DNA of 64,000 nucleotides from Bombilactobacillus bombi. Lineage in GTDB: Bacteria > Bacillota > Bacilli > Lactobacillales > Lactobacillaceae. How positions within the stretch are numbered: the first letter of the stretch is position 1; each line of letters starts with the position of its first letter. Below are positions 25,603 through 33,993 of the stretch, piece by piece. Where the stretch lies: the NCBI RefSeq assembly GCF_964340835.1, contig NZ_OZ204251.1; one strand, given 5' to 3'. Below the pieces are notes generated by a model, which saw nothing but the letters and a program-made list of their open reading frames with translations, searched no databases and was not told where the DNA came from. A program made the position numbers and the translations under genes.

Positions 25603-25634
25603 TGTGGTCATAATGGGGCTTTGCCCCTCCCACT
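25603..25634 (-). promoter_or_regulatory. L1-type mRNA stem-loop before rplA
   Basis: On the minus strand AGTGGGAGGGGC and GCCCC then ATTATGACCACA form a two-part stem with an asymmetric AG / ATTATGA internal loop. The same architecture occurs before rplK at 26111-26147. Such a motif is expected for ribosomal protein L1 binding, by which L1 represses the rplK-rplA mRNA. Assignment is by resemblance. Confidence 0.5.
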
Positions 25635-25659
25635 TGTTTAGAACGTAAGTTGAAATAAA

Positions 25660-26085
25660 CTAATCTTCAACAGTAATACCCATACTCCGTGCTGTTCCAG
25701 CAACCATCTTCATAGCTGCTTCGACATCATTGGCATTTAAATCTTTCAACTTAGTTTCAGCGATTTCACGTACTTGATCTTGAGTAACCTTACCGACTTT
25801 TTCATCGCGTGGATTACCAGAACCCTTTTTTACGCCAGCTGCTTGCATTAACATCATTGCTGCAGGTGGTGTTTTAGTTACGAAATCAAAGGAGCGATCT
25901 TCATAAACTGTGATCACTACTGGAATAACAGTACCCTTTTGCTCAGCAGTACGAGCATTAAAATCTTTGGTAAATTCCACAATATTAATACCAGCTTGTC
26001 CTAAAGCAGGACCAACTGGAGGAGCTGGAGTTGCTGCTCCAGCAGGAATTTGCAATTTAACGACATTTGCAACTTTTTTAGCCAC
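25660..26085 (-). CDS. rplK: 50S ribosomal protein L11
   Basis: The 141-residue L11 binds the GTPase-associated centre of 23S rRNA. KLQIPAGAATPAPPVGPALGQ carries the conserved Pro-rich N-terminal region, and the C-terminal rRNA-binding domain KVGKVTQDQVREIAETK is intact. AAGGAGGTAT precedes the start. It forms an operon with rplA. Confidence 0.97.
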   Translation of the reverse strand: MAKKVANVVKLQIPAGAATPAPPVGPALGQAGINIVEFTKDFNARTAEQKGTVIPVVITVYEDRSFDFVTKTPPAAMMLMQAAGVKKGSGNPRDEKVGKVTQDQVREIAETKLKDLNANDVEAAMKMVAGTARSMGITVED

Positions 26086-26110
26086 GGTACATACCTCCTT
26101 AAGTCCGTGA

Positions 26111-26147
26111 TGTGGTCAAGATGGGAATCATGATTTTCCCTCCCACA
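26111..26147 (-). promoter_or_regulatory. L1-type mRNA stem-loop before rplK
   Basis: On the minus strand TGTGGGAGGGAA pairs as an outer TGTGG/CCACA helix and an inner GGGAA/TTCCC helix, with AG opposite ATCTTGA between them. It is the second copy of the motif seen before rplA. A role in L1 feedback is inferred from the known regulation of this operon. Confidence 0.5.
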
Positions 26148-26207
26148 GACATGCCAAATGGCATACTATGACAGTTTACCACTACCACGATAAATACTCA
26201 ACTCTTA

Positions 26208-26753
26208 CTAAATTTTTTGAACTAAATTATAGTCTAATTCTGTTTCTGTTAAACGACCAAACATATCAACTTCCACTTTGACTTTACCGTGTTCATCATC
26301 AGTTGAGGTGACTTTGCCTTCTAATCCCGCAAAAGCACCATCAACAATCTTAACTGTCTCACCAATAGTTAAATCAATATCATAATTAGTGTTTTGATCT
26401 CCCATATTATGAAGAATATGTTCAACTTCTTCTGGCAATAGCGGAGCTGGTTTACTACCAGCACCGTGGCTGCCAACAAAACCAGTCACACCTGGAGTAT
26501 TACGGACTACAAACCATGATTCATCACTCATAATCATTTCAACTAAGACATAGCCTGGAAATGTTTTTTTCATTTCTGTTTTAGTTTTACCATTTTTGGT
26601 TTCAGTTTCTTCTTCTTGAGGAACAACCGCATCAAAAATATAATCTTCCATGCCCATCGAATGAGCCCTAGATTGTAAATTTTCTTTTACACGATTTTCA
26701 TAACCTGAATAAGTATGCAAGACATACCACATTTTCTGTCCTTGTTCCGCCAT
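26208..26753 (-). CDS. nusG: Transcription termination/antitermination factor NusG
   Basis: The 181-residue NusG has an N-terminal NGN domain (MWYVLHTYSGYENRVKENL) and a C-terminal KOW motif (IGETVKIVDGAFAGLEGKV, about residues 126-145). It binds RNA polymerase and modulates pausing and elongation. It lies downstream of secE, but an intrinsic terminator sits in between. Confidence 0.97.
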   Translation of the reverse strand: MAEQGQKMWYVLHTYSGYENRVKENLQSRAHSMGMEDYIFDAVVPQEEETETKNGKTKTEMKKTFPGYVLVEMIMSDESWFVVRNTPGVTGFVGSHGAGSKPAPLLPEEVEHILHNMGDQNTNYDIDLTIGETVKIVDGAFAGLEGKVTSTDDEHGKVKVEVDMFGRLTETELDYNLVQKI

Positions 26754-26777
26754 TATGTTCTCCTTATTTTTGCAAAT

Positions 26778-26801
26778 AAAAAAACCTCGTTTGCACGAAG
26801 T
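26778..26801 (-). terminator. Terminator or attenuator between secE and nusG
   Basis: ACTTCGT pairs with ACGAGGT (one G-T pair) on the minus strand around a four-base loop and is followed by seven T. It would reduce read-through from rpmG-secE into nusG. Confidence 0.7.
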
Positions 26802-26846
26802 CTTACCAACACTTATAATATATCAAATTTTATAACCAACTACAAA

Positions 26847-27023
26847 TTATTTATGTGTTACAAATAACGTAATTAGCTTTTGGAAAACCCAGTCACAAGC
26901 GCCCAAAAATAATGCATAACCAATTGAAGTTAAAATAACTGTTCCAGTATCATGACGATTTTCTTTAGCCGTCGGCCATTCGACTAATTTCATTTCTTGT
27001 ACAACACTTTTTAAAAATTTCAT
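26847..27023 (-). CDS. secE: Preprotein translocase subunit SecE
   Basis: The 58-residue protein has an N-terminal amphipathic part (MKFLKSVVQEMKLVEWPTAK, with the conserved E-x-x-x-V-x-W-P-x pattern) and one membrane helix (TVILTSIGYALFLGACDWVF). It is the small clamp subunit of SecYEG. Its short length is normal for Firmicutes. It starts 12 bases after the rpmG stop and lies in the usual rpmG-secE-nusG order. Confidence 0.95.
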   Translation of the reverse strand: MKFLKSVVQEMKLVEWPTAKENRHDTGTVILTSIGYALFLGACDWVFQKLITLFVTHK

Positions 27024-27035
27024 TTTTTCATCCCT

Positions 27036-27185
27036 TTATCTAGTTTCCTGGTGCCATGTATGTTGTTGGCATTTGGAACAATACTTTTTCAAAATTAATC
27101 GTTTAGTGTGCTGAGGAGACACATTTGTTTTATAATTGTGTGCTCCACAAATGCTACACTCTAAAATAACTTTTTTAGTTGCCAT
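27036..27185 (-). CDS. rpmG: 50S ribosomal protein L33 (zinc form)
   Basis: The 49-residue protein carries two CxxC pairs (CSIC, residues 10-13, and CSKC, 36-39), so it is the zinc-binding C+ form of L33. YKTNVSPQHTKRLILKKYC is typical. It stands in front of secE, as in other Firmicutes. Confidence 0.95.
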   Translation of the reverse strand: MATKKVILECSICGAHNYKTNVSPQHTKRLILKKYCSKCQQHTWHQETR

Positions 27186-27237
27186 ATTTTCACCTAATCA
27201 TTAGTCACTATACCTGACTGCTAATGTCCTGTCAAGA

Positions 27238-27816
27238 CTAACTGCTGGCGACCTGCCGCAATTTAATCCGTGCTCGTTGAGCAGCTCGCATGACAGCCCG
27301 CTCAGAATATTTATTAGTTGTTTTTGAAGCAATACCCAACCAAGCTTTTAAAGAATATAACTCTAATGGCGATAAGTTCGCAACGTATTTCTGATAATCA
27401 AAAAGATTGATTTCACTATCATTAGCATAACTATTACTTAAATTCAATAAACATTTCATTTCTGGATCATTTTCTGCTAAAAATTCCATCGAAACGGCTT
27501 TAAAGTTTGATTGGCGTTTAACTGCCAATTGTTCACGTAAAAGATTAGCTGCTCGATGTTGCAACCGCAATTTAAAAAAACTGCCAAATTTGGAACCTTG
27601 GTGACCGTTAAAAATCAAACAAGTTTGATAACACACTAACCAAGCTTCTTGATACCAATCATCACGCTCAAACAAGGGAATGTGGTAGAGTTGGCCATAC
27701 TTTTCTACTAAAGGCTGATATTTTAAAAAAATATTTTTTAAAGCCTGTGATGAATTATCATTTTTCACTTGTGCTATCCAAGTCAAATCCTGCTCTAACA
27801 ATTGTTGGTTCCCCAT
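27238..27816 (-). CDS. Sigma-70 family factor, SigH/ComX-like
   Basis: The 192-residue protein has a sigma region 2 (about residues 20-95; FLKYQPLVEKYG and ERDDWYQEAWLVCYQTC) and a C-terminal helix-turn-helix-like part (about 140-190; LSPLELYSLKAWLG then SERAVMRAAQRARIKLRQ). This is the plan of SigH/ComX-type alternative sigma factors, which in lactobacilli lie beside rpmG and control late competence genes in relatives. The ATG at 27814-27816 with CAGGAGT upstream is preferred. It may be a competence sigma factor; its regulon cannot be seen here. Confidence 0.75.
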   Translation of the reverse strand: MGNQQLLEQDLTWIAQVKNDNSSQALKNIFLKYQPLVEKYGQLYHIPLFERDDWYQEAWLVCYQTCLIFNGHQGSKFGSFFKLRLQHRAANLLREQLAVKRQSNFKAVSMEFLAENDPEMKCLLNLSNSYANDSEINLFDYQKYVANLSPLELYSLKAWLGIASKTTNKYSERAVMRAAQRARIKLRQVASS

Positions 27817-27894
27817 GAATTTTACTCCTGACGGATCAACAAACGATAGTTTAAAAATAGCACAAAAAATAGTTCTCATAAAGAGAACATTTGT

Positions 27895-29262
27895 TTAATT
27901 ATTGGAGGGCAAAACAGGAATTTGCTGTTTATGATTCCAAATTGAATAATCTAATTGTTGCGGCTTATCTAGTAAATTTATTTGATATTGTAACTGTAAA
28001 GGAGTATGGACATTTTGATTACGCCAAATCTCCATCCATGTACTTCGAGGAAATGTTGGCAATTTTTCTCGACGAACTGTCCAATTAGCAGCTAAATAGT
28101 CTAATAATTCTTGTGCTTGTTCAAAACGGGCAGTATTAGAAGGTGCCTTGAGAATAACTAAAATCACTCGTCGACTTTGGATCTTCGCCGTCACAATCAC
28201 GCCATATCCTGCTGCCTCACCGGTTCCAGTTTTCAAGCCATCCACTTGATACTTATCTGTCATATATCGTGATTGAGTTAGCATTTCATTAGTATTTACA
28301 AAATCTTCGTTGCCAATTCTAATTTGCTTTTGTTGCGAAATTTTTACAACTTGGGGAAAACGTTGTAATAAAGCCTGTGTTACCCGCGCCAAGTCTTGAG
28401 CAGATAACTGATTCTCCAATACTTTGGCTTGCGGATTATTAGCAATGCTAGGATCAATATCAATTGGTAACCCGTTAGCATTAACTAATTGCGTACTCTT
28501 TAAATGTAATACTTTTGCATTTTGAACCATTTGCTGAACAAACTGTTCTTGATTACCATATAAATACTGCCCTAAAACCATAACAGCATCATTGGCACTG
28601 GCAACAATGGTTGCACGCAACAATTCTTCAATTGAATACTTTTGTCCCACAATTAACTTTGCAGTGGATAAATTAGAGTGATTTTCAATTCCCGCAATTA
28701 CTGACGTAGCCTCAATTTTGGTATTCAAAGCAATATGGCGCGCTGTTAATGTTTGATAAATTGTATAGACTGCTAATAATTTTGACAAGGAGGCTACTGG
28801 TAAAGTTTGTTGAGCTTGCTTTTGCCAAATAACTTGGCCGCTATCTTGATCAAGCAAAATGCCAGCATTAATCTTTTGACCAATGTTTGTGGAATCTATT
28901 TGTGCTAAAGAAGTTGGCACCGTAGGGCCCAAAAATTTTTGCCGTTGGGCTTGACGGCTAATTTTGGTGAGCTGGCGTGCCGTTTTATGAATATTAAAAA
29001 GTGTTGGCCCTTGCTGGCTTACTTGTTGAGCTTGTTGTTGACTCAGCTTAAATTGTCCTTGATTAAAATGCTGTTGGGCTCTTTTTAAAGATGCAATCTG
29101 CTGATAATAAGTGTGTGCTTGCGCTTGTGGAGCGTGTTTAAAATACTCTTGAGCTCGAGCAAGCTGGCCTTGGCGCACCCAATATTCACCCTTTTGAAAA
29201 GCAGAATTTTTAGTAGAAAGCTTTTGACAGCCAGTCAAACAAAAAATCACGAAAACACTCAT
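27895..29262 (-). CDS. D-alanyl-D-alanine carboxypeptidase (peptidase S11), possible lipoprotein
   Basis: The 455-residue serine hydrolase trims peptidoglycan stem peptides. The catalytic motifs are SLSKL (SxxK), SAND (SxN) and KTGTGEAAGYG (KTG). Before the enzyme domain is a helical, Gln-rich segment (about residues 20-110) resembling tetratricopeptide repeats, unusual for DacA. The start ATG overlaps the rae1 stop (TAATG). The first residues end in LTGC, a lipobox, but the signal is very short from this start; a start further upstream would give a better signal peptide. It is probably attached to the membrane as a lipoprotein. Confidence 0.85.
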   Translation of the reverse strand: MSVFVIFCLTGCQKLSTKNSAFQKGEYWVRQGQLARAQEYFKHAPQAQAHTYYQQIASLKRAQQHFNQGQFKLSQQQAQQVSQQGPTLFNIHKTARQLTKISRQAQRQKFLGPTVPTSLAQIDSTNIGQKINAGILLDQDSGQVIWQKQAQQTLPVASLSKLLAVYTIYQTLTARHIALNTKIEATSVIAGIENHSNLSTAKLIVGQKYSIEELLRATIVASANDAVMVLGQYLYGNQEQFVQQMVQNAKVLHLKSTQLVNANGLPIDIDPSIANNPQAKVLENQLSAQDLARVTQALLQRFPQVVKISQQKQIRIGNEDFVNTNEMLTQSRYMTDKYQVDGLKTGTGEAAGYGVIVTAKIQSRRVILVILKAPSNTARFEQAQELLDYLAANWTVRREKLPTFPRSTWMEIWRNQNVHTPLQLQYQINLLDKPQQLDYSIWNHKQQIPVLPSNN

Positions 29263-29789
29263 TAAGATTCGGATGATAATTGGTCGCGTAAATTTGCTAA
29301 ACGTTCTAATTGATCTTCCCTCCAAGGATTATTGCGTTGTATACTTCGATCATGATGCTGTCGACTTTCTTGAGTTAATTGCCGATGCATATCTTGAATC
29401 CGCTTATAAAGTTCATAGGAAGGCAAGCGAATTGCCCCTCGAGAAAATATTGTCCATTGAACTGCCTGATCTGAAGTTACAACTGTAACTTGATTAGAAA
29501 TAATATTTAATTTTTCACTCAAATTTTGAATATAAGTGTCAGCCGTAACATCCTCAGGAGTAAAAATAACATCTAAATCCCATTTAGTAAATTGCTCCTT
29601 GATTCCAGGAACATACATTGCATCAAAAACAACAATTATTTGACCTTCAAAAAATTTGCGATAATTTGCTAAGGTATCTAACAACTGATCCCGAGCTTCT
29701 TCTAAGTGATCTTGTTTTTTTAATTTTGCCAGTTGCGGCCAAGTACCAATGACATTATATCCATCAACAATTAAAATCTGATTTTTCAT
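29262..29789 (-). CDS. rae1: Ribosome-dependent mRNA endonuclease Rae1 (YacP, NYN domain)
   Basis: The 175-residue NYN/PIN-like nuclease has ILIVDGYNVIGTWP (catalytic Asp at about residue 9), IIVVFDAMYVPG and VVTSDQAVQW, the acidic residues expected at the active site. In Bacillus it cuts mRNAs inside the translating ribosome. It lies next to rlmB, the usual neighbour. Confidence 0.9.
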   Translation of the reverse strand: MKNQILIVDGYNVIGTWPQLAKLKKQDHLEEARDQLLDTLANYRKFFEGQIIVVFDAMYVPGIKEQFTKWDLDVIFTPEDVTADTYIQNLSEKLNIISNQVTVVTSDQAVQWTIFSRGAIRLPSYELYKRIQDMHRQLTQESRQHHDRSIQRNNPWREDQLERLANLRDQLSSES

Positions 29790-29794
29790 GGTAA

Positions 29795-30562
29795 TTAACT
29801 TTCTCGACTAGTAAAAGCTTGATATAACAAGACCCCTGTTGCCACACTAGCATTTAAGCTTTGCACTTTTCCAATCATTGGAATGGTTAACACTTGATCA
29901 ACTTGTTGTTTTACTAATGGTGATAGACCTTTGCCTTCATTACCAATTACTAAAGCAATCGCTCCACGTGCATTCCATTGACGATAGTCTGTTCCATTCA
30001 TATCGGTCCCGAAAATCCAAATATTTTGTTCTTTTAATTGCTTGATTGTTTGAACCAGGTTAGTGACTCGCGCAATTGGTAACCGTTCAATTGCCCCCGT
30101 GGAAGCCTTAGCTACCACTGAAGTTACACCTACAGCACGACGTTTAGGAATTATAATTCCATTGACTCCTACTGCATCAGCTGTACGTAAAATTGAGCCA
30201 AAATTGTGCGGGTCATTAATATTATCTAATATCAAGAAAAAGGGCTCTTCATTTCGTCCACGCAAGTCTTGTAGTAATTGAGCTAAATCTACATATTCAA
30301 AAGGGGTAACTGTTAAAACAATGCCTTGATGATTACCATGATTAGTTAATTCATCAAGTCGAGTTTTAGGAGTATCTTGAATCACTAAATGCTTTGCACG
30401 GGCTATTTTAACAATAGCAGCGATTTTTTCACTGTGCAGTCCCTTTTGTAAAAAAATTTTATTGACTTTTTGTGGTGCATTTTCTGCCTGTAAAATTGCT
30501 ATTGTCGCATGATAACCAAAGATAATTTCTGCTTGGTTAGTATTATTGGAAATTGAATTCAT
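29795..30562 (-). CDS. rlmB: 23S rRNA (guanosine2251-2'-O)-methyltransferase RlmB
   Basis: The 255-residue SPOUT methyltransferase has an N-terminal L30e-like substrate-binding domain (about residues 10-85). The knot domain follows with LDNINDPHNFGSILRTADA, LVIGNEGKGLS and IPMIGKVQSLNASVATGVL, the three SpoU motifs. The start lies inside the end of mrnC. Confidence 0.93.
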   Translation of the reverse strand: MNSISNNTNQAEIIFGYHATIAILQAENAPQKVNKIFLQKGLHSEKIAAIVKIARAKHLVIQDTPKTRLDELTNHGNHQGIVLTVTPFEYVDLAQLLQDLRGRNEEPFFLILDNINDPHNFGSILRTADAVGVNGIIIPKRRAVGVTSVVAKASTGAIERLPIARVTNLVQTIKQLKEQNIWIFGTDMNGTDYRQWNARGAIALVIGNEGKGLSPLVKQQVDQVLTIPMIGKVQSLNASVATGVLLYQAFTSRES

Positions 30563-30956
30563 TAGTTCGTCCTGCCTCTACTTGTTGAATACACCAGTCA
30601 GCCATTTCTTGAATCCGTTCAGCTTGACCGCTGATTTTTAAATAGCCAAATATGGCTTCAAAACCTGTCGATATATTGTAAGTTTGAACAGATGTGTTTT
30701 TAGCATGGGTGTTTGCTTTAGCATTACGCCCGCGACGAAAAATTTCATTTTCTGTTACTGTCCAAAAGTTATCTTTTTGCATTAAGGCAATCAAGGCAGC
30801 TTGTGCTTTTGCTGAAACAAAATGTGTTGCCCGTTTTTGTAATCTATTAACTTTGGTCAAACCACTATTCACCAAATAATCACGCACATATACCTCCCAA
30901 ACTGCATCACCAATATAAGCAAGGGTTAAGCCATTAAGTTGTTGATAGTCAATCAT
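30543..30956 (-). CDS. mrnC: Mini-ribonuclease 3
   Basis: The 137-residue RNase III domain without a double-strand RNA-binding domain matures 23S rRNA. LAYIGDAVWEVYVRDYL contains the catalytic Asp. It starts with an ATG that overlaps the cysS stop (ATGA) and overlaps rlmB by 20 bases, so cysS-mrnC-rlmB-rae1 is one translationally coupled operon. Confidence 0.94.
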   Translation of the reverse strand: MIDYQQLNGLTLAYIGDAVWEVYVRDYLVNSGLTKVNRLQKRATHFVSAKAQAALIALMQKDNFWTVTENEIFRRGRNAKANTHAKNTSVQTYNISTGFEAIFGYLKISGQAERIQEMADWCIQQVEAGRTNEFNFQ

Positions 30957-32362
30957 TTTTTGCGCCACCGCGTTCCTTGAGGAGTATCTTCGAGAATAAT
31001 ACCCATTTTTAAAAGTTGATCTCTTAAAGCATCACTTTCGGCAAAATTTTTCTGATCACGAGCAGCATCTCGTTTTTGAATTAAGGTCTCAATTTGGTGA
31101 TTCAACTGTGGATTAGTTACAAATTCAATTCCAAAAATCTGTAATAATTCAGAAAATTTATCTAATAAATTATTAATATTTTTTTGATTAACCTGTTCTG
31201 CAGTTGCATATTGATTCATCAAACGCATTAATTCATAAATATCACTAAGGCCATTTTGAACATTAAAGTCATCATCCATATGTGCTATAAAATGTTGTTC
31301 GATAGCTTCTAACTGTGATTGAATTTGCGCATTAAATTCGTTAAAGTCATCATCTTGCAAACGAAAGCTTAAATTTTGGGCTGCAGTTTGTAAATGCTGT
31401 AAGTTACTTTGAGCTTCTTGCAAATTAGCATCTGAATATTGTATTGGACGCCGATACTGTGTCGAGGCCATAAACAACCGCAATACTTGGGCGTCCACTT
31501 GCTGCAATAATTCATGAACTGTAACAAAATTACCTAAAGATTTACTCATTTTTTCATTATCGCTGCCAATAGTGACAAAGCCATTATGCATCCAATATCG
31601 GACAAATTGTTGTCCAGTATGTGTTTCACTTTGGGCAATTTCATTTTCATGATGTGGAAAAACCAAATCTTCACCACCGCCATGAATATCAATTGTTTTT
31701 CCCAAATATTTAGTAGCCATAACCGAACACTCAATATGCCAACCTGGTCTTCCTTTACTCCAGGGTGAATCCCAAGAAATTTCATGGGTCGGTGCTTTTT
31801 TCCACAAAGCAAAATCAATGGGGTCTTCTTTTTTGAGAGTGTCCATATCATTGGTGCGCTGACTAGCACCCAATTCTAAATCATCGATATCTTGCCCTGA
31901 TAATTGTCCATAATAAGCAAATTTGCGGGCCCGATAATAAACATCCCCCGCACTTTCATACGCATAACCTTTAGAAATTAAATCCTCAATAAAACTAATA
32001 ATGTCAGCCATATTCTCCGTTGCTCGTGGATTCAACGTTGCTGGCAGCACATTTAAAGCGGCCATATCTTCTTGATAAGCTGCAATATATTTAGTCACAA
32101 TTTGCTGAGGAGTTAACTCTTGTTCTCGGGCAGCTTTAATAATCTTATCATCAACATCCGTGAAATTAGAAACAAATTGTACTTGATATCCTTGATACTG
32201 TAAATAACGGCGAATGGTATCAAAAACAACCGCCGAACGTGCATTGCCAATATGAATATAATTATATACAGTGGGCCCACAAACATACATCGTCACTTGT
32301 GGTGCTTTTAAAGGCACAAATTCTTCTTTTTTACGAGTTAAAGTATTAAAAATTTTGAGCAT
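30953..32362 (-). CDS. cysS: Cysteinyl-tRNA synthetase
   Basis: The 469-residue class I synthetase has the HIGH-like motif YNYIHIGNARS (about residues 34-44), zinc ligands beginning with the Cys of YVCGPTVY, GWHIECS and HHENEIAQSE, and the KMSKS motif at EKMSKSLGN. It follows gltX after a terminator-like hairpin. Confidence 0.97.
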   Translation of the reverse strand: MLKIFNTLTRKKEEFVPLKAPQVTMYVCGPTVYNYIHIGNARSAVVFDTIRRYLQYQGYQVQFVSNFTDVDDKIIKAAREQELTPQQIVTKYIAAYQEDMAALNVLPATLNPRATENMADIISFIEDLISKGYAYESAGDVYYRARKFAYYGQLSGQDIDDLELGASQRTNDMDTLKKEDPIDFALWKKAPTHEISWDSPWSKGRPGWHIECSVMATKYLGKTIDIHGGGEDLVFPHHENEIAQSETHTGQQFVRYWMHNGFVTIGSDNEKMSKSLGNFVTVHELLQQVDAQVLRLFMASTQYRRPIQYSDANLQEAQSNLQHLQTAAQNLSFRLQDDDFNEFNAQIQSQLEAIEQHFIAHMDDDFNVQNGLSDIYELMRLMNQYATAEQVNQKNINNLLDKFSELLQIFGIEFVTNPQLNHQIETLIQKRDAARDQKNFAESDALRDQLLKMGIILEDTPQGTRWRKK

Positions 32363-32383
32363 GAAATACCTCCTTTGTGCTGA

Positions 32384-32426
32384 AAAAACACAGCTATGTC
32401 GAACTAATTCTTCACACGCTGTGTTT
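32384..32426 (-). terminator. Terminator-like hairpin between gltX and cysS
   Basis: AAACACAGC and GCTGTGTTT on the minus strand form a stem with a 23-base loop, followed by TTTT. It may attenuate read-through from gltX to cysS. No T-box core is present. Confidence 0.6.
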
Positions 32427-32432
32427 CTGAAA

Positions 32433-33923
32433 TTAATTTTCTAATTGTTTAAGAGTTTCTGCAATATGCTGTTGTGTTTTTTCATAACCAAGAAGCTCAA
32501 TAGCTTCACCAATTCCAGGTCCATGCATAGAACGAGTTGTAGCAATACGAATTGGCATATAGAGTTTACGGCCTTTAGCACCCACTTCTTGGCGCGTTTG
32601 TTGAATAGCTTGCATAATTTGAGTTGCTGTAAAACGTGGCAACTTTTCAATTAAAGCTTGGAAGGCTTTTAAAGTTGGCTCAGCTTCATCTTTTTGAAGT
32701 TCGGCCATTGCTGCATCATCTAATTTATCTGGATCACTAAAGAATATTTGTGATAATTCGACAATCTGATTAGTATAACTCATTTGGTCTTTAAATAAAG
32801 CTACCAACGAGCGAACCCACTCAATTGTCTTTAAATCAGGATTTTCTGAAATCAATTGAGCTTGAATCAAATTAGCTAAGGATAGATCTGTAATGCGACT
32901 TAAATCAGCTGCTTTCACATACTGATTATTGACCCATTCTAACTTTTTCTGATCAAAAGCCGCAGGTGATTTGCTCAAACGTTTTGGATCAAATTGTTTG
33001 ATAAACTGCTTTTGCGTGAAAATTTCATCTTCGCCTACTGGTGACCACCCTAGTAAGGTAATGAAGTTAAACATTGCTTCAGGCAAATAGCCACGCTCAC
33101 GATATTGTTCAATAAATTGAAGCACTGATTCGTCACGTTTGCTTAATTTTTTACCAGTTTCACTATTAATGATTAGCGTCATATGACCAAACTTGGGAGC
33201 TTCCCAACCTAAATAATCATAAATCATTAACTGCTTAGGGGTATTAGCGACATGATCATCACCACGTAAAACGTGCGTAATTTGCATTAAATGATCATCG
33301 ACTACGACTGCAAAGTTGTAAGTTGGCATCCCATCACGTTTTTGGATAACCCAATCGCCACCAATAGTTTGGGATTCAAATTTAACTTGACCTTTAACAA
33401 TATCATCCCACTCAAAGACTTTGTTTTCTGGAACCTTAATTCTAATGACTGGTTTTAAACCTTGCTCTTGAGCAGCTTGTATTGCTTCTTGCTTTTGTTG
33501 TTCAGTCATTCCTGCATATTCATATTCGTAGTGTGGCATCTCGCCTCGAGCTTTTTGGGCTTCGCGGTCTTCTTGTAATTGCTCTTCAGTTTTATAAGAT
33601 TCATAAGCTACACCAGCATCCAGTAGCTGTTGGATATATTTTTGATAGATTTCACGTCGTTCTGATTGTCGGTAAGGTCCAAAGTCGCCACCTACATCTG
33701 GTCCTTCATCCCAATCAATCCCCAACCATTTCAAATTTTCTAATTGGCTTTGTTCACCACCAGCTACATTACGCTTAGTGTCAGTATCTTCAATTCTAAT
33801 AACAAAGGTGCCATGATTATGGCGCGCAAATAGATAATTAAATAATGCTGTCCGTGCATTACCAATATGCAAATGTCCTGTTGGACTAGGTGCATAACGT
33901 ACTCGAATTTGATTATCAGTCAC
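32433..33923 (-). CDS. gltX: Glutamyl-tRNA synthetase
   Basis: The 496-residue class I synthetase has RYAPSPTGHLHIGNART (HIGH motif) at the N-terminus and KKLSKRDES (KMSKS-like) at about residue 255. The GTG at 33921-33923 is preceded by AGAGGAAA; an earlier in-frame ATG adds seven residues not found in the family. In lactobacilli this non-discriminating enzyme may also charge tRNA-Gln. Confidence 0.96.
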   Translation of the reverse strand: MTDNQIRVRYAPSPTGHLHIGNARTALFNYLFARHNHGTFVIRIEDTDTKRNVAGGEQSQLENLKWLGIDWDEGPDVGGDFGPYRQSERREIYQKYIQQLLDAGVAYESYKTEEQLQEDREAQKARGEMPHYEYEYAGMTEQQKQEAIQAAQEQGLKPVIRIKVPENKVFEWDDIVKGQVKFESQTIGGDWVIQKRDGMPTYNFAVVVDDHLMQITHVLRGDDHVANTPKQLMIYDYLGWEAPKFGHMTLIINSETGKKLSKRDESVLQFIEQYRERGYLPEAMFNFITLLGWSPVGEDEIFTQKQFIKQFDPKRLSKSPAAFDQKKLEWVNNQYVKAADLSRITDLSLANLIQAQLISENPDLKTIEWVRSLVALFKDQMSYTNQIVELSQIFFSDPDKLDDAAMAELQKDEAEPTLKAFQALIEKLPRFTATQIMQAIQQTRQEVGAKGRKLYMPIRIATTRSMHGPGIGEAIELLGYEKTQQHIAETLKQLEN

Positions 33924-33993
33924 AATTATTTCCTCTTTCTTCAAAAACTTTCTACTATACTAGCTTACCCGCTTCTGATAAAAAATCAACGCG

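Noticed and set aside
32384..32426. A possible T-box in front of cysS
   Set aside because: There is a hairpin with a T run but no T-box core or Stem I, so it is listed only as a terminator-like hairpin.
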